From the NCBI RefSeq assembly GCF_047496725.1, contig NC_132979.1, forward strand, positions 3,489,501-3,553,500: DNA of 64,000 nucleotides, read 5' to 3'. The position numbers and the translations under genes are program-made. Positions within the stretch are counted from its first letter, which is position 1. The number at the start of each line of letters is the position of its first letter. Under the pieces are notes generated by a model, which ran no database searches, was not told the DNA's origin, and was given only the letters and a program-made list of their open reading frames with translations. Shown piece by piece: positions 46,501 through 60,420 of this stretch. The stretch comes from Anoplolepis gracilipes (taxonomy: Eukaryota > Arthropoda > Insecta > Hymenoptera > Formicidae).

Positions 46501-48045
46501 CAGTTCTTTATATTTAATTTTTAGAAACTAAAGCGACGCATCTCCATCAGACAAGGCACGTATCTTTGGGTAGACTCAATCGTCTTTCGCGATCACTGGG
46601 ACTAGACGACTGAGAGAGGTCAGTGAGAAAGAAAGAGAGAGATAGAAACAAGACGAGAAAGGGTTTAGGCCGGTGTGGAAATCTAAATCGTCGAGAGAGC
46701 ACCGGGCTGCGCGGACACAATTACCGGGCGGCGAGTGTCGAGGAACCCCTTTTATATATTAATAGTCGAGATAGCTGCCTGTATGTGTCGCGTTTATACC
46801 GAGAGGGCCACCTCGGTTAGGACGATGGTTGGGAGCCAGGGGGGAGCGGTCCCGGAGGATCGTTGTCGGCAAATGGTAGGGGCGGATAGAGGGGGTCGCG
46901 CGAGAGCGAGAGAATTCGAGAGGCTCGTACATCCGATCGAGAGAGATCGAGCGATCAGATCCGCGGGGTGGCAGAGGGAGGGAGACAACCCGAGGGGGGG
47001 CCACGAAATGATAGATACGAGGACGGGATAACTCGCGGACCCCTTGCATCTACACACGATAGCCTCAGTTTCAGTTCGGTTACTTGCTCCTTCTAGCAGT
47101 AGGTAGTGGTGCGCTTCTTTACGTTATAGAGGTAGACAAATAGAGAAAGAAAGTGAGAAATAATATTTTATAAGAAAAAAAAAAAAAAGAGAGAAAGAGG
47201 AAAACGAAAATCGAGAACGGTAGGAAGAGAGAAAAAAAACCGGGGCAAAAAAAAGAGAAAAACGTAAGAGGTCTAAGGAAGCAATTACGAAAAAATCGGC
47301 GATAAAACATAAGGATAAGAGAGTCGTGGAGGGGTGCAAGATATTAGAAGAATGAACCGTTTTCCCGAGGAGATACAGTAGAAACCTTCAAATCTGTCCT
47401 TTGTCTCTCAAGAATATATCCTCATCTTTTTCGTCAACCCTCGTCGGTGGTGCGTGCGGGGGATGACGACTCGCGACGGTGGTCCAAGACGAGAGTCGTG
47501 AAGCGCGTTATTTTCAATGAATACACGCGTAATATACACACATATATATACACATATCGTCATGGCAGAACGGAGGTGACCGGATGCCGGGCGGTGCAGT
47601 GATTCGATTGATTCGCTGAAGAGTGTTCGTGGCTTCCACCGAACTTCCGAGTGCCGCGTTAAGTGAATGTACGTGTACGTGCGTGCGTTTGTGTCTCTTG
47701 CGTACGTGCGTACGTGCGTGCTTGCGTGCTTGCGTGCTTGCGTGCTTGCGTGCTTGCGAACGAGCGCCAATCGGGGCCTTATACAGTGATCCCTTAGGCG
47801 CTCTTGTGTACGTGTGGCTCGCGAAGGAAGAAAAGGCGGCGAGTCTCGACTAGTTTATCCGAGGTGGTCCATCCAAGTGAGAGCATCATCATCGTCATCA
47901 TCGTCATCGTTCTCGTCATCAGCCCCATCTGCGCGCTGTCGCATTTCAATCAGCGTAACACAGAGGAAGCGACAGCCGGACGCGCGCGCTTCATCGAGCT
48001 TTCTTCGATCCTTGCGGTAGGAAATCGCAGGGATTGATCGATATC
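46500..48045 (+). other. CG-rich region, probable non-coding first exon and promoter
   Basis: Composition jumps to CG-rich near 46.55 kb. The region contains a CTCAGTTTCAGTTCGGTT stretch at about 47063 (initiator-like TCAGTT) and ends at a strong donor (GGG|GTAAGATCG at 48046). ORFs on both strands overlap and look random; the plus-strand frames are shadows of simple repeats. It could be an alternative or distal 5' UTR exon of the SLC22 gene, or of another gene to the right. Nothing in the window settles which. Confidence 0.4.
47700..47762 (+). repeat. GCGTGCTT tandem repeat
   Basis: About five copies of the 8-mer GCGTGCTT, preceded by GTGCGTAC variants, within the CG-rich exon-like region. 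A CATCGT-type run lies near 47885-47920. Confidence 0.9.
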
Positions 48046-51000
48046 GGGGTAAGATCGGACGACTTTCTGATCATTCATTCATGAGACCGAGATACCATAG
48101 TGGTTGCGAATGTCTGATGAATTAACAAAATTAATTTTTGAATCATCGGAATACTAAATTATTTTAATGTTGACTTTAATTGTAATTTAATTAACTCTTC
48201 GTTTCTTTACGTGATGAAGAATATTATTATAGAAAAATTGATTATTTTATAGAGTTTAGAGGATTTGAGACATTTAAACAATATAATAGCGTAAGTAAAA
48301 AATAAGATATTAATCTATTAAATTGTCTTTTGTGAGAATCGAAATCAATGAAATATAAAAATACAAAATATAAAGTAAATATAAAAATGGAATATATATT
48401 ATGTCTTTCATAAAACGCACTTATCGATAGATAAATATTTCGTTTAAGTGATCGAGAAATTATTTTATGTAGGATTTATATTAATGACATTTTACACTTT
48501 CTTGTTTAAAAATTTGCTATTATGTCCAAGAATTCTTCCAGATACACGAAATCTCCTTTGCGTTTTGCATTTCGCAACAAGTTCGATCAGTTGAGATCGC
48601 GTCAGAGAAATCCACGTCATAGTGAAGCACGTCATCTCCGCTACCATTTCTCTTATCAGGCATACCTATTATACTATCGTTGGAATAGGGACGAGTACAT
48701 CCTTAATTTTATCAGGTGCACAAGTACAAATATGATTCTTGAAATCGATTTTAAAGATCGAAACGTCTCGAGGTTCCACACAACGATAGACATTTATAAA
48801 AAAAAAATTTATTAAATTTATCGCTGCGCGGCAAAATAAAATTTTGTTAAATTTGCAAATTGTAATTACCTATAATTATATTTATAATATTTGAAACATG
48901 TGAGCGGGATTGTCAAGTCCACTTTATAAACGCAGAACAATAAATTTATAATGTTATATATAGATCGTTTTTTCACTTTCGTCATCGCGATAAAACATAA
49001 AAACTTGATAGTATAATGAATTATATTCTCTCATATCTTATGATTAACACATCTTATGATAACATAAAGAATACATTATTTATACATGCATATATGCACT
49101 GCTTCAATATAAAAGTTTAGCCCGTCGTAGAAAGTTCGAGAAGAACATTTAGTTAAAGTTCCACAAACTTACAACTTTGCAGAATTTCATTTGTCTTCGA
49201 TAAATACCGTATGAATTTTATTGGATATTATAATGAGTAACGTTGTTGAGAAATTATAACAATGACGTCTTTGAAAGCATGTAAAATTTTCACACGTCTG
49301 TTACACTCAATTAGAAAAAAAAAAGTAAATGCAATTTTCAATACTTCTTTCGTTATTTTCACAATACTTATCGCGAATATATACTTTGACAGTCATTAAA
49401 AAAAATGCAATTTAAAAGATATATTAGTTGTAAAATCTATGTATAACAAATTTGCATAAAAATTATGCGTTATTAAATTTTGGATTATTAAATATATTAG
49501 ATATTATTGAAAAAAAAGTGCAATTAAACTTTTATTAAGGAAAAAATTAAAATACAAGAAAAATGTGCGACTTTTGTAAAACTTCAAAAGATCCTATGAC
49601 GGGATGGAATGTGTAAGAACAATCGCGTAGGCGCGCGGATTCGCATGCGAACACGCAGATGACAGAAACGGCGGAGACGACGAGGTGGGAGAGCGCGAAC
49701 AGGGAAGAAAGAGAGGGATGGGCAGAATGCGAAGGCGTGCGAAACGGAATGACATTGTTTGCACCCGTGACGTCATCCGTAATTGTAACGAACAATGAGA
49801 GGCGCGAGCGCGCACATGCGTGCATACACACTCGCGTACCGTATGTTCTCGGAGGTCTAGGATTACCTGTTTTGACGTCAACCATAAGTTGGTAAATAGA
49901 AAAAGCATCAACCCTTTGTGTGTGTACGATTGCGTGTGGGATTACAAATTGAAGAAACCGCTTACGTAATTAGAATTTGAATACGTTATAAAGATACAAT
50001 AAATAAAAGTATGATTTTATTACATCTTTCTAATATCTATCGTTGTTCTACTTTTGAAAAAGAAAATATTTTATCTTGTAATATTTATAAATATTATGTG
50101 CGCTAATTAAATTATTAAATTATCATTGTTGATTATTGTATTGGGAATAAATTACATTATTGATCGAAATCATATTGTGATAAGAGTCGAAATCTTGACT
50201 AAGACGCTACTGTTCATTACTAAACCGCTGATACAGATTATAAATTAATTTTACTTATCTCGTACAAATTCTAATTGATGAGATTTTGTTTCCGTTCAGC
50301 CTGACAAGAGAATGAATTTGATTTATTAGCAAAAACAAATAAAATTGTATTCATTTGCTATTACAATTCTCCAAAGAATAATGCAATTCAAATTATGACA
50401 TTCATTCAAGATACGATAAATATGAATTATGACAAATGGCTCGATTATTTTATGTGCATTTTGTAGTCATATGAAATTATGCGTATATGGCGTACCTTTT
50501 ATTACAATGGAAAGTGTATTATCAGTTTGCTTATGAGATTTTTGACTTACAAAATCATAAACCTAAATACTTCATATCACCCATTCCTTAATTTGCTCGC
50601 AGACGATCACGTGACACTTTATCAAAAGCCCGATACATAGTTTCCATAAGATAATAAATAAAATCTTGACAATCTTGACATTCTAAATCTCTCTTCATCT
50701 TTAGCATCATGGAAAAAAAATAACAGCGAAAAGAAAAAGATTCAAAGATAAGATAGAAACGTACACTCCACGATGGCTTGATTATTGACGATTTCGTGAC
50801 AATATTAATTTGTCGACAAGCACGTGGGCATGTCATTAATGCTGTTATCTTCGCTATAACTTGTACGATCATTCTCTATTTTGCTGCGTTTCGTTATCTA
50901 GGATGAACAGTGAAAATCTCTTTAAACCAGATATGAATAAAAACGAAACAAACAAGTTTAGGACATCTTGTATTTTTCAGAATTGTGATTACACACTTTA

Positions 51001-53690
51001 ATAAAACATAAATTTCTAACATAAAAAAAAAAATAATTATTTCTAGTAATTTTTTAATGCTGCATGCGATTTCAACTTATAAATTTTTCTATTACATCAT
51101 AATTTTGAAAGATTTTAAAGTTGCAAAAAAGAACTAGTTTAATATATTTTATCATATCATAGCTACCATATATTACATATTGAAAAAATTTTTTTATCTA
51201 ATCAAAAATAGATACCTATATATGTTTAGAACTTTTTTATTTTTTATTAGAATTTTAACTTTTAAAAGAAATTTATTATGTCGATTATAATTAATAAGCT
51301 ATATTAAATATATAGTTTGTGAAAGAATGTGCTCATTGAAGAGCTATCAAATATTTTTCAATATTTTTATTTAACCTTACGGGTTTTCACTTATTAATAC
51401 AAATATGTTCAAATTGACAAATTTAAAATCGGACGAATAAAAAATCTTTTAAATTTTGACATTTGTTAAATTAATTTTGTCATATTAAATACGCAAATTT
51501 AATATTGGATTGGAATTTGTATTCTGTAACAATCTATGAAAATGCATTATTTTACGTGTGAAAAATATCTAGTAATAGCATCTAAGAGTAAGATATCAAA
51601 GAGTAATAAATGCTGAAGCAAAATACAACGTACGATGGTAAATCGTGGCTTCTATGTATAGACATCTTCTTTAATTCGTTAGTAGTTTATAGCTGAGCGT
51701 ATATCATTAGTACGTACAATGCATATATAAATAAAGTTACGCGCGTATAAGGTTTCTTACATCTATGAAAAATACAAACAAAAAATTAAATTGCAACACA
51801 CAGTTAATTCATCATAATCGCGCCGGATGATCGTAATTTACGAACGAGCTAGCAGCGAATAGGGAAATATGTTTATTCTTCTCTATTTATCATAGACCGC
51901 ATCAGGTGACGTAAATTTGAAATATTACATGTTATTATTCTCAATGGCCAATAGGAATGCATATTTACAGACTGACGCATTTTATTGCAATAATAATGTT
52001 TTCTGTGATTCTCGTTATTATCATGTATATTTGACATTTCACCTTCCACAGGAATAGATCTATATTGGGCATAATAATTCATACTAAACCGTTTTCTCAC
52101 AAACATTAACTCGCGTTAATTGAAATTTATTTGATTTTCCACTTATTTCTAACTTTGATTCTAGGAAACAAATAAAGATTCAATCAATTTTTATTAATGA
52201 TTACAAAAACGACTCATAAGCATCTTTTTATAGACACGTTATTAAATCACTAATGAGAATTTTTTTTCTGCAGTTTCCAACTCGCTTTTGTAATCAGCTC
52301 TTAGACTTTGAATTGGTCCTTCTTTGTCCCTTGTTTCTTACAGTTGCGTATTATTAAATTTAAAAAAATATTAAATACACTCGCTTTTAATTTAAATAGA
52401 CAGTTTTTGTTACTGTGGGAACGCGCAGTTCTTCTAACGCCGAGCGAGCGCGAGAATTACATCGTTGTTGCATCCGCACATTTCGACACTATGAAAATAA
52501 TGTAACACATCCCGACATTGTGAAAATAATGTTACAAAGATAATAGGAGTGATGCGTACTTTAGTCGGAACGAAAATGGATCGTTCTTATTTATCTCTAG
52601 CATAGGCTCTTCCTTATCTCTCTTTCGTCACATTTATAGTATATTTGGCGACACGTGCGTGTAAATTTTTTACACTCTATCGACGCACGTGACTACGATG
52701 ATCTAATTGTGCAGACCCGATCTAGTTCGGTTAATAGATTTGATAAAACTGCTCGGAGTAAATTTTTTCTTCATCATTCATCTACATTATGATAGAGAAT
52801 ATGAAGATCCTAAGATGAAGATATTTAAAGTATGAAGATCGAAATTTAAAGAGCTCGTGATATTGTTATGAATTTGTGATTAGTTGGAAATATTTTTAAT
52901 GATTTATTTTGAACATATCTAAAGAAATACTTGTGGTTCTAACATATGTTGACTCTTTGCATTTTTTGATGTGTGTTAATTTAATAAGGTTAAATTAATT
53001 TAAATTGGTTTAATAAAGCAGCCTCATTTTATATCATATAAATAGTATCACGTGATGTAGAATGAATGCAATACATGTACAAATATTAAAATCTCAAAAA
53101 AGATTATTTCGAGCCTTGGATATATATAAATAAAATTTGAAGAAAATCTTATCACATTATGCAGATTTAAGAATGTAAAACTCATCAGAGAATGTAATAT
53201 ATTAACGTGCGTATAAATTTACATAATATCATGAATAATGAATTGTGCAAAATTTCGATCTCGAAAAGTAATAAAGATTGTTATTATAATCAAGTTAACA
53301 GCATAAATCTAAGCTGCAGATGTGTGTCTCTGAAAACAAAATTTCTATGAGAGTTTTATAAACAGTAAGGAGATTTCGTCACATTTTTTGTCGAGAGAAA
53401 TAAAAGATGACTGGAATTCGTTTTGTTGTCAAAAAAAAAAAAAAAAAAATAAATAAATAAATAAATAAATTTCTTCTGCTATCATTTGACGATATTATTG
53501 AGGCCTCATGATTTTTTTTTCACATAATCGCGAATCTAACATGTTTTCCCAGAGACGTTTCCTCGAAGACGAGGAGACGCGAAACTGACCCTCATGTCAG
53601 AATCCGACGTTATCTCCGCCGTGACGATCGTATGCGTCGCACGCGGAAGCTAACGACTAGCAGGCACTTACGATAGCGTGCACTACACTA
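48046..53690. other. Intergenic or intron, no gene supported
   Basis: AT-rich with one CG-rich island (49600-49880) whose ORFs overlap on both strands. No domain recognised. An (AAAT)n tract lies near 53446-53472. If 46.5-48.05 kb is a 5' exon of the SLC22 gene, this is its intron. Confidence 0.45.
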
Positions 53691-53954
53691 TGAAGGGAAT
53701 TTCGTTTGCAGAAAGAGAGAGAGAGGGAGAGAAGCGGCGAGGCGAACGAGCATCCGGAGACTGCGACGACGCGCTTGACCGAGAGGCGACGGCGGCGACG
53801 ACTCTCGATCGGCCGAGAGAGGAGGTGGCGAGACCCTGACGAAGATGATGTTTAGTAGGATCAGACAAGAGGAGGTCTTCTCCGGCAATGGCTGATCGCC
53901 GCGATGTCCGCGGCGTATAAGCCGCTCTATCGCGCGGATAACGACGACGACGAT

Positions 53955-53990
<36 letters not shown>

Positions 53991-55351
53991 GTGTCCGCAC
54001 AGCAGCCGAATCCGGAATCGCGATCGTGACGTGGCGGGCGGACGAGGAACGTCGGATGATGAAGGGACGGTCCCTCGTAAACGAGGAACCGCCGCGTTGT
54101 CGCGAGTGAGTCGCGAACGGTGTCGAGAAGTGTCACAGTCGCAGCAACCAAGTTGCAGCGAGAGCGGCGAATCGTGCCGATCGTCGAGGGAGAAAGAGAG
54201 AGAGAAAACGGGAGAGTCAAGTGGACGCGCGTCACTTCCGTAAACAATCATGAGCAAGGGTGAGTGAACGTAGTGACCCACGTAGTGCTGCGATCGAACG
54301 AATTGGATCTTCAGTGAAAAAAGTTTCAGTGATCAGACGAACGATTCGGGATACTCGCCACTTGGACTTTTGTAGCGATTGTCCTAGATAACGAAGACTG
54401 GTGAAGACGCGGTGAAGACGTGGTGAACAGTTATCGAATGATGTTCGACGAGAGAATCAATCAAGAGAATTAGTTCGATCCTCTCGAAACAATAGTTAGG
54501 TGAAAGTGAGGAGCGCGTCGCAAGTGAAAAAGGCCCAATTGGGATCAGACAGTTCCGTGATCAAGTGAGTTTATCACTTTTTCTTTTTCCTTAGTTTAAG
54601 ACACGATTTACGTTTGCCAAATGAAACGTCAAGGACCAAATTAATCGACGTACGCGGATCGCGATACTCGGCGCTTCTGCTAAACTCCCGCAGGGGATTC
54701 AGTCGGCGTTGGTCAGACTCAATAAAACGCACTCTCGTTGTCAGTACGACATGAAACATAAAACGCAACGCGCTCCTTCCAGCCGGATGGAAATCGGCAT
54801 CTCCATCCCGATCAACCGCGATTCCTTAATACCCTCGATAATATCGTGCGCGACCTTGGACCCTGTGTATCAAGTAACCAGGTTGTAATACACATTGTCC
54901 GAAAGTTCGTCGCTCTCGAAGAACAACCCGATTCGACACGCTCGGGGTTACATCCGATCCAGTGTCCAGGCGGCAGAGGGACGGCGGGAGGACGAGGAGG
55001 CGAAAGAGGAGGACGAGGCCGAGAAGGTGGAAGAGAAGGAGGCGGGGGTGGAGGTGACGAGAAGAGAGCAGGCAGAGCGCCAAGGAGGAGGAAGAGCTTC
55101 CTCGGCGCGCGCGGTCCAACCGAGACGGGCGGGAAACGTGCGTTTGTAATTCGGCGTGGCTGCCTTCGAGGATGAGCGACGGCGGTCATGCCGTATAATT
55201 CGAAGGTGTATCACGCCACCGTCGCATCGTGCACGATCGTCGTCGTCATCGCCGCCACCGCCGCCGCCACCGCCGCCGCCACCACCGCCGCCGTCGTCGT
55301 GGTGAAGCTGAGATTGAGACACGGCAGAGTCGCAGAGACACCGCCGGAAAG
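53690..55351 (+). promoter_or_regulatory. Promoter and 5' UTR region of the SLC22 gene
   Basis: Highly CG-rich with (ATC)n at 53953-53989, GA-rich runs and a CCG/CCA trinucleotide run at about 55245-55300. Candidate 5' UTR splice signals are donors at 54260 and 54565 (both GTGAGT) and a strong acceptor (CTTTTTCCTTAG, ends 54594). The 30-nt gap between the last donor and that acceptor is too short to be an intron, so they would be used by different transcripts. Many long ORFs here on both strands are products of composition. Confidence 0.5.
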
Positions 55352-56623
55352 ATGAGCTCGATCGACTTCGACGAGGTGCTGGTACACGTGGGAGAGAAGG
55401 GCCGATATCAGAACATCATGTACTACTTACTGTGCATACCCGCCACCCTGCCGGCCGCCTTCTTGGCGTTTTCGCAAGTAAGCACGTCTCTCCTCTTATG
55501 ATGCTTCTTTTCAGGAAATTCAGGGGCTGTTGCTGAGACGATTAATACAACGTATAAATAAAACGTTGAATAAAAATCATGACGCAAAATTAATAAAAAA
55601 AAAAAAAACAATCTACTCTTAATTCATCAAGTAAAAATGTTTCTAAATATATGAATATTTTTCTAAGATGATATTAAATATAATTAGATTTTTATATATA
55701 TTTCGAAGAATTTGATAATGGTTTCTTCTGTTATATTATTTACAAATATGCCGATAAGAATCAATGTTTAAGACTTTATATTCGATAATTTTACAATAAT
55801 ATATCTTGCAAAAACATAATTCGCGAAATTACAACGAATAAGATAAATAAATAGATTCAATTGGTAAATTGAAGCACGTCGCATAATCAACATCGTAAAT
55901 ACGCAACATTAAATTATGTCAACAGTTTTGCAAACAGATAAAATATAGTTACTGTTATTACGCGTGCAAGTTGAACGCAGAGAAATTTCGTGAAAATTTA
56001 ATGAGACTAACACGATTATTTGCTCCCTTGATAAAATATATAATAAGCAAACTGAAAATAAACAAACAATAAATTAATACGGAATATCAGACATTTTAAT
56101 TCATAAAATATCGAGAAAGCATCAAAAGTCATTAAATCGAGGCAATATTACGAGCAGTGAAAGATAAATGAACAAAAAGTAAACAAAAACAAAACGTATA
56201 TTACACAGTCGAGTAATGATAAACTTTCATAGGCTTGAGACTCGCGCAATTTCGGCACAGGTGTTCGTGAGTGCCTCTCCAGAACACTGGTGCAGGATAC
56301 CGGAATTGGAGAACCTGACGGATCTGATGTCGTTGGAGGAGAGGAAGGCGCTCTCGCTGCCTTACTCGGTCAAGCCTGACGGCAGGCGGGTTTACTCCAA
56401 GTGTCACATGTACGACGTGAATTACACGGAGATAATCGATTCGTGGCTGCATTACGCCGACGATCTGCGGAACACCACCGACGACACGTCACCGACGACC
56501 ACGTCGTTTCGTCCGTTGACGAGGGGATCGCCGCCGGTCAGCAATCCCGACTGGCCGGTCAGCAAGTGCCGGTACGGATGGAACTACGACACCAGGGACT
56601 ATGACAGCACCCTCGTGACCGAG
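55352..56623 (+). CDS. SLC22-family organic ion transporter, first two coding exons (3' part outside window)
   Basis: Exons 55352-55477 and 56261-56623 join in phase 0 (CAA|GTAAGC; CGGCACAG|GTG), giving the first 163 residues of a roughly 500-600-residue, 12-helix transporter. Family features: FDEVLVHVGEKGRYQ (6-20), first membrane helix (about 22-45), then a large extracellular loop with HWCRIP, KCHMYDVNY and KCRYGWNYDT, and an end at STLVTE, where relatives continue with the 'F[DN]LVC' block. That next exon is not in the window. The start at 55352 (AAAG ATG A) fits the family N-terminus; an in-frame ATG at 55229 would add only a His/Arg simple repeat. The sequence recalls insect transporters annotated as beta-alanine or carnitine transporter-like, but substrate cannot be assigned. 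Confidence 0.88.
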
Positions 56624-59600
56624 GTAAACTTGACTTTCTCTCTTTCACCGATAGCAAGAGAGAAAGAAAAAAAAAAAGGAAAAAGAAAGAGAGACTGCAT
56701 GCTACTCCCTCGTCCAGACGACTGCTTCCGTCGTAACGAGGCACTTGAGACACTCGTGTCTCGCACTGATTGCGTGTGGGCAATGGCAGTTTCTGCGGAT
56801 TGTTTGGATGGCTTTGATGTAAGAGAGAATCCAAGCGCCAATTTTTAAATTTCATTCTTCGATATAGGACAAATAATTGCTTCTTTACGAGGGATAATCG
56901 CGACTTTTGTGGTAGAGATATATAACTAGCACAAGAGTATATTCATTTCAAAGTATACATCCTGCGCTCTTTGCTCTTGTCGGCATGCCTAATTTGCTAA
57001 TGATAATGTCGCTATTGTTATGTATCTCGTTACGCAAGTATGTGTGTTGAAAAAACATTTAAATTATTGCGGGTAATTTCGACTTTACGGGTTGCATAGC
57101 CGCTTAATACGCGTTTTTTTTTTTCGAGTATAAGGATGTGTTAAACCTGTGGAACGTAATAATGGCTACTCATTTTCATCACCCGTCAAACTAAATTTAT
57201 ATAATTATTAACAACTGGCGTGAATTTATTTCTTCCTTCTCGACGACAAACTAATTAAGTTTATAATCAATGGTAAAGATCACTTTTGCCTCTTTCGCAA
57301 ATTCGCGTTTCTCACGCGCGAATGGATAACTTTGACATACCTATTCATAGCGTGAAACATGCCACGACGATTTGCTTAATGTTCCTACAACGGCCATAAT
57401 CGTCGCCGGTAAATTTCTTCCTCGCATAGCATCGGATTTCACCCACGTCGCCTTGGCCTCTGACTTGGTAGCGTTGCCCCAGTGACGGTTGTGCATCGCG
57501 CCGAGCTTCTGCGGTCCCGTTCGCGGAACGAAATTACGTGTCTTCATGACGATCTGCCGTCTTTCCGTGAAGTATTTGCCGACGATGATGAGAACGATTG
57601 GCGCGAACGGATTAAACGGCGGAGCGCGGATTACGCGCGATTAGGTCCGATTAAGCGCGATATCGTGAAACCAAATGTTGAAAGGCGTAGCGTTTTCGCG
57701 TTTATTATCTCACCGCGATTTCCATCACTTTCATAAAAAAAAAAAAAAAAAAAAAAAAAGCCTTTGGTATAGAGAATCATATTCGCCATAAAAATGTGTC
57801 GAAGGGTTTTTTCGCGGTGACAGCTATATTATTATTCAGAATAAAAAGTAGGTAATTTTTTTTTAAGTATCGATGAAGAATAAGAAAGAAAGGAAATTTT
57901 GAGTCTTATCAATGTCGGAAGTTATTGAAGAACGAAATGTAACAAGTAAATTATGCAAAGCAATTTTTTTTATAATGTGGGATCAAAAATGCGTAAAATT
58001 AACATGTCGCTTGTCACATCCTCTGTCTATAACGAGGATCATTCGTCTCGCTTGCATGAAATCTTCGTCATCGCTCGTAAACATTTTCATTATGAAGATT
58101 ACGTTTCCGCTGTGAAACTACGAGAACGATATTTGAGAAATTGCGAAATATGTATGTTTTTGCCGAAATTGTTTTATATAAGTATAAATACGAATCACTT
58201 GACGGAGCGTCATACATTTTATTTTCGTTTGTTTCTCATTTTACGCTGTATTTACAATCTCATATTTTGTTTTCGTTGCAAAATGTGTCTTGCCAGGCAA
58301 GTCCACGTTTAATCCGCATCAACACCGCGTATCGCGTTTCCGAAAAAAGTGATGACAATTTTCCGCAGTGCATTTGAATATTGAAGAAAACAGCTGAGCC
58401 GGGAACTGGCTAAACTTCGCTGTCACGTGGCAGTAGTTGTAAGTGTTCATTAAGAGATTATTAAATTGCCACAATTAGACAACGCGACGTGAACTGTTGA
58501 CGTAACGAGGATCGCAATGCACGGGGTCGAAAATCTAGGCGTGTTTTTTATTCTCGTTCCTCTTTTCTTTTATTCAATTTCTATTAATTTTATTAAACCG
58601 ATTGAATCGTAATTTCATAGCAAGCATCGTGTAAAATAATTATTGACTGATAATGAATTTTAATATTGATAACAATGTTGTACAATGACTATAAACAATT
58701 TCGCAGACTGCGCGTAATTGGAAATCTCGTGACAATACAAATCTGTATTATCGAAACAGCGAAAAGCAATGTTTTTTTTTTTTTTTTTTTGAAAGATTAA
58801 ATACGTTTGTACACATTTCGAAATTGTGTGGCCTGCCTGTATTTATTTTGCCTATTTAATCACGGATATTAATATCTGCGAACACGCTCGCTTATGATAA
58901 ATCAAAGAATTACAATATTACATAACGTTCTTTGTGGATTCCTTAAAACATCTGATAAGCTCGACATTAAGCCTATCGATGAATCGCATTTATCTTTATT
59001 GTATATTTGCTCATTTTAGCTGATATTTACGCGGCCTATTGTTGTTTTTATTCATTGTCAGTAGAATTATGTGAATTACAACCACTACATTTCCGTCCTT
59101 TTAATTAATCATCCGCAAAATTTATTTAACCGACGTGAAATACAACAGCCGAATTTAGCTCTCTTTTTCAGAGAGATTTAATTTAATGCGATAAACACGC
59201 AGGAAATAAATTTCATTTGTTTGTAAATGCGTCTCATGCGAAACGCTACACTATTATCGAATTAGCGAATTAAATTATTACTGAAATTGAAAAATATAGC
59301 GTCGTTTTTAGAGGGGTTTTTTGGATAGAAAGAGAATTGTTATATAACAAATTACCATATATTAATTATTATAAATATATGAAAGTTATTCGGGAAATTT
59401 AAATTATTATTTATTAAATTATAAAAAGAACAACTGTAAAATAATTAATCGACTCGATTCGTTAATGAATCGACATTGGCATCGTTGATAGGATTTATGA
59501 GCAAATTCCTCAAAATCATAAGAAGAGTGACGTTTCACTTTAACGCGTCGGATTTCTAAGATTCCGCCAAAGGGTCGATTCGCGAGAATTCAATCAACGA

Positions 59601-60389
59601 GAATCATCAACAGGTGAACAAGGTTGATGAGCGACCGAGTGACTGGCCGATAGGTTGCAGCTCTGGTGGCGTCAGCAATTGCCGACCAATTTACCTACCC
59701 CCGCATCCGGTCATGTGATATGTCACATCAAACGCCTCGCACAAACTGCCAGCTCTCTTTATGTAGAGGGTATATGTTCCTACGTACTTGGTCGCTACCG
59801 GATTCAACGTGACAAGCTTCCGTTTTTTTTTTCTCTCTTTCTCTCTTTTTCTCTCCCTCTATCTATTTCTTCCGCATTTTCACGTATCACTTTTTTCGCT
59901 TCTGGATCTTTTACGTTCCTCTCTTTATCGAATATTTAACAAGATGTAATATAATTTGCATGTTTAAAGTAACTGTTTAATGAGTACATCGATGTGCAAA
60001 CAGTGTACAGATGTAATGATTTTTAAAGTATCATTCGTACTGAAATTTTTCAATTATTTAACTCTCCTGAACGTTTATTTAATTAGCATCGTATATAATA
60101 AGTTTCGTAGAATGAGACGAGATTATCGTCTCGAAATACTTATCCAAGGTAGGAAAATATTTTTTCGCGGATGTTTATCGGACGAGAGAACGAAAGGCCA
60201 GCATGGCAAATAAGCGTGTGGGCATTCGCGCTTGTGTCCTTTCCTTCCGATCCGATGATTTATTGTGCTCGATTTAGGAGCTTCGCTCTAATGACACTAC
60301 ACGCTGCACGAGACCGCGGAACAGGTCATTGTCTTTTCCGTGTCGACATGTGACAAGCGGCCAAGACGAATATACTATATATCTGCCAC

Positions 60390-60420
<31 letters not shown>

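Noticed and set aside
47700..47762. GCGTGCTT repeat as a telomere-like tract
   Set aside because: Insect telomeric repeats are short motifs such as TTAGG; this 8-mer is a local expansion of five copies inside a CG-rich region.
46623..48037. ORFs in the CG-rich block (e.g. 46735-47031, 47408-47770)
   Set aside because: They are mutually overlapping on both strands and repeat-driven (GCGTGCTT repeats give Cys/Arg/Ala/Leu strings). Better explained as a non-coding exon.
50588..50872. Minus-strand ORF ending in RAFDKVSRDRL, similar to an RT motif
   Set aside because: No other reverse-transcriptase motif lies in any frame nearby, and the match is too short to support a retrotransposon.
53688..55501. 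Long overlapping ORFs of up to 197 residues on both strands
   Set aside because: They arise from CG-rich simple repeats (ATC, CCG, GA runs), overlap on opposite strands and match no domain. Only the frame from 55352 continues into SLC22 sequence.
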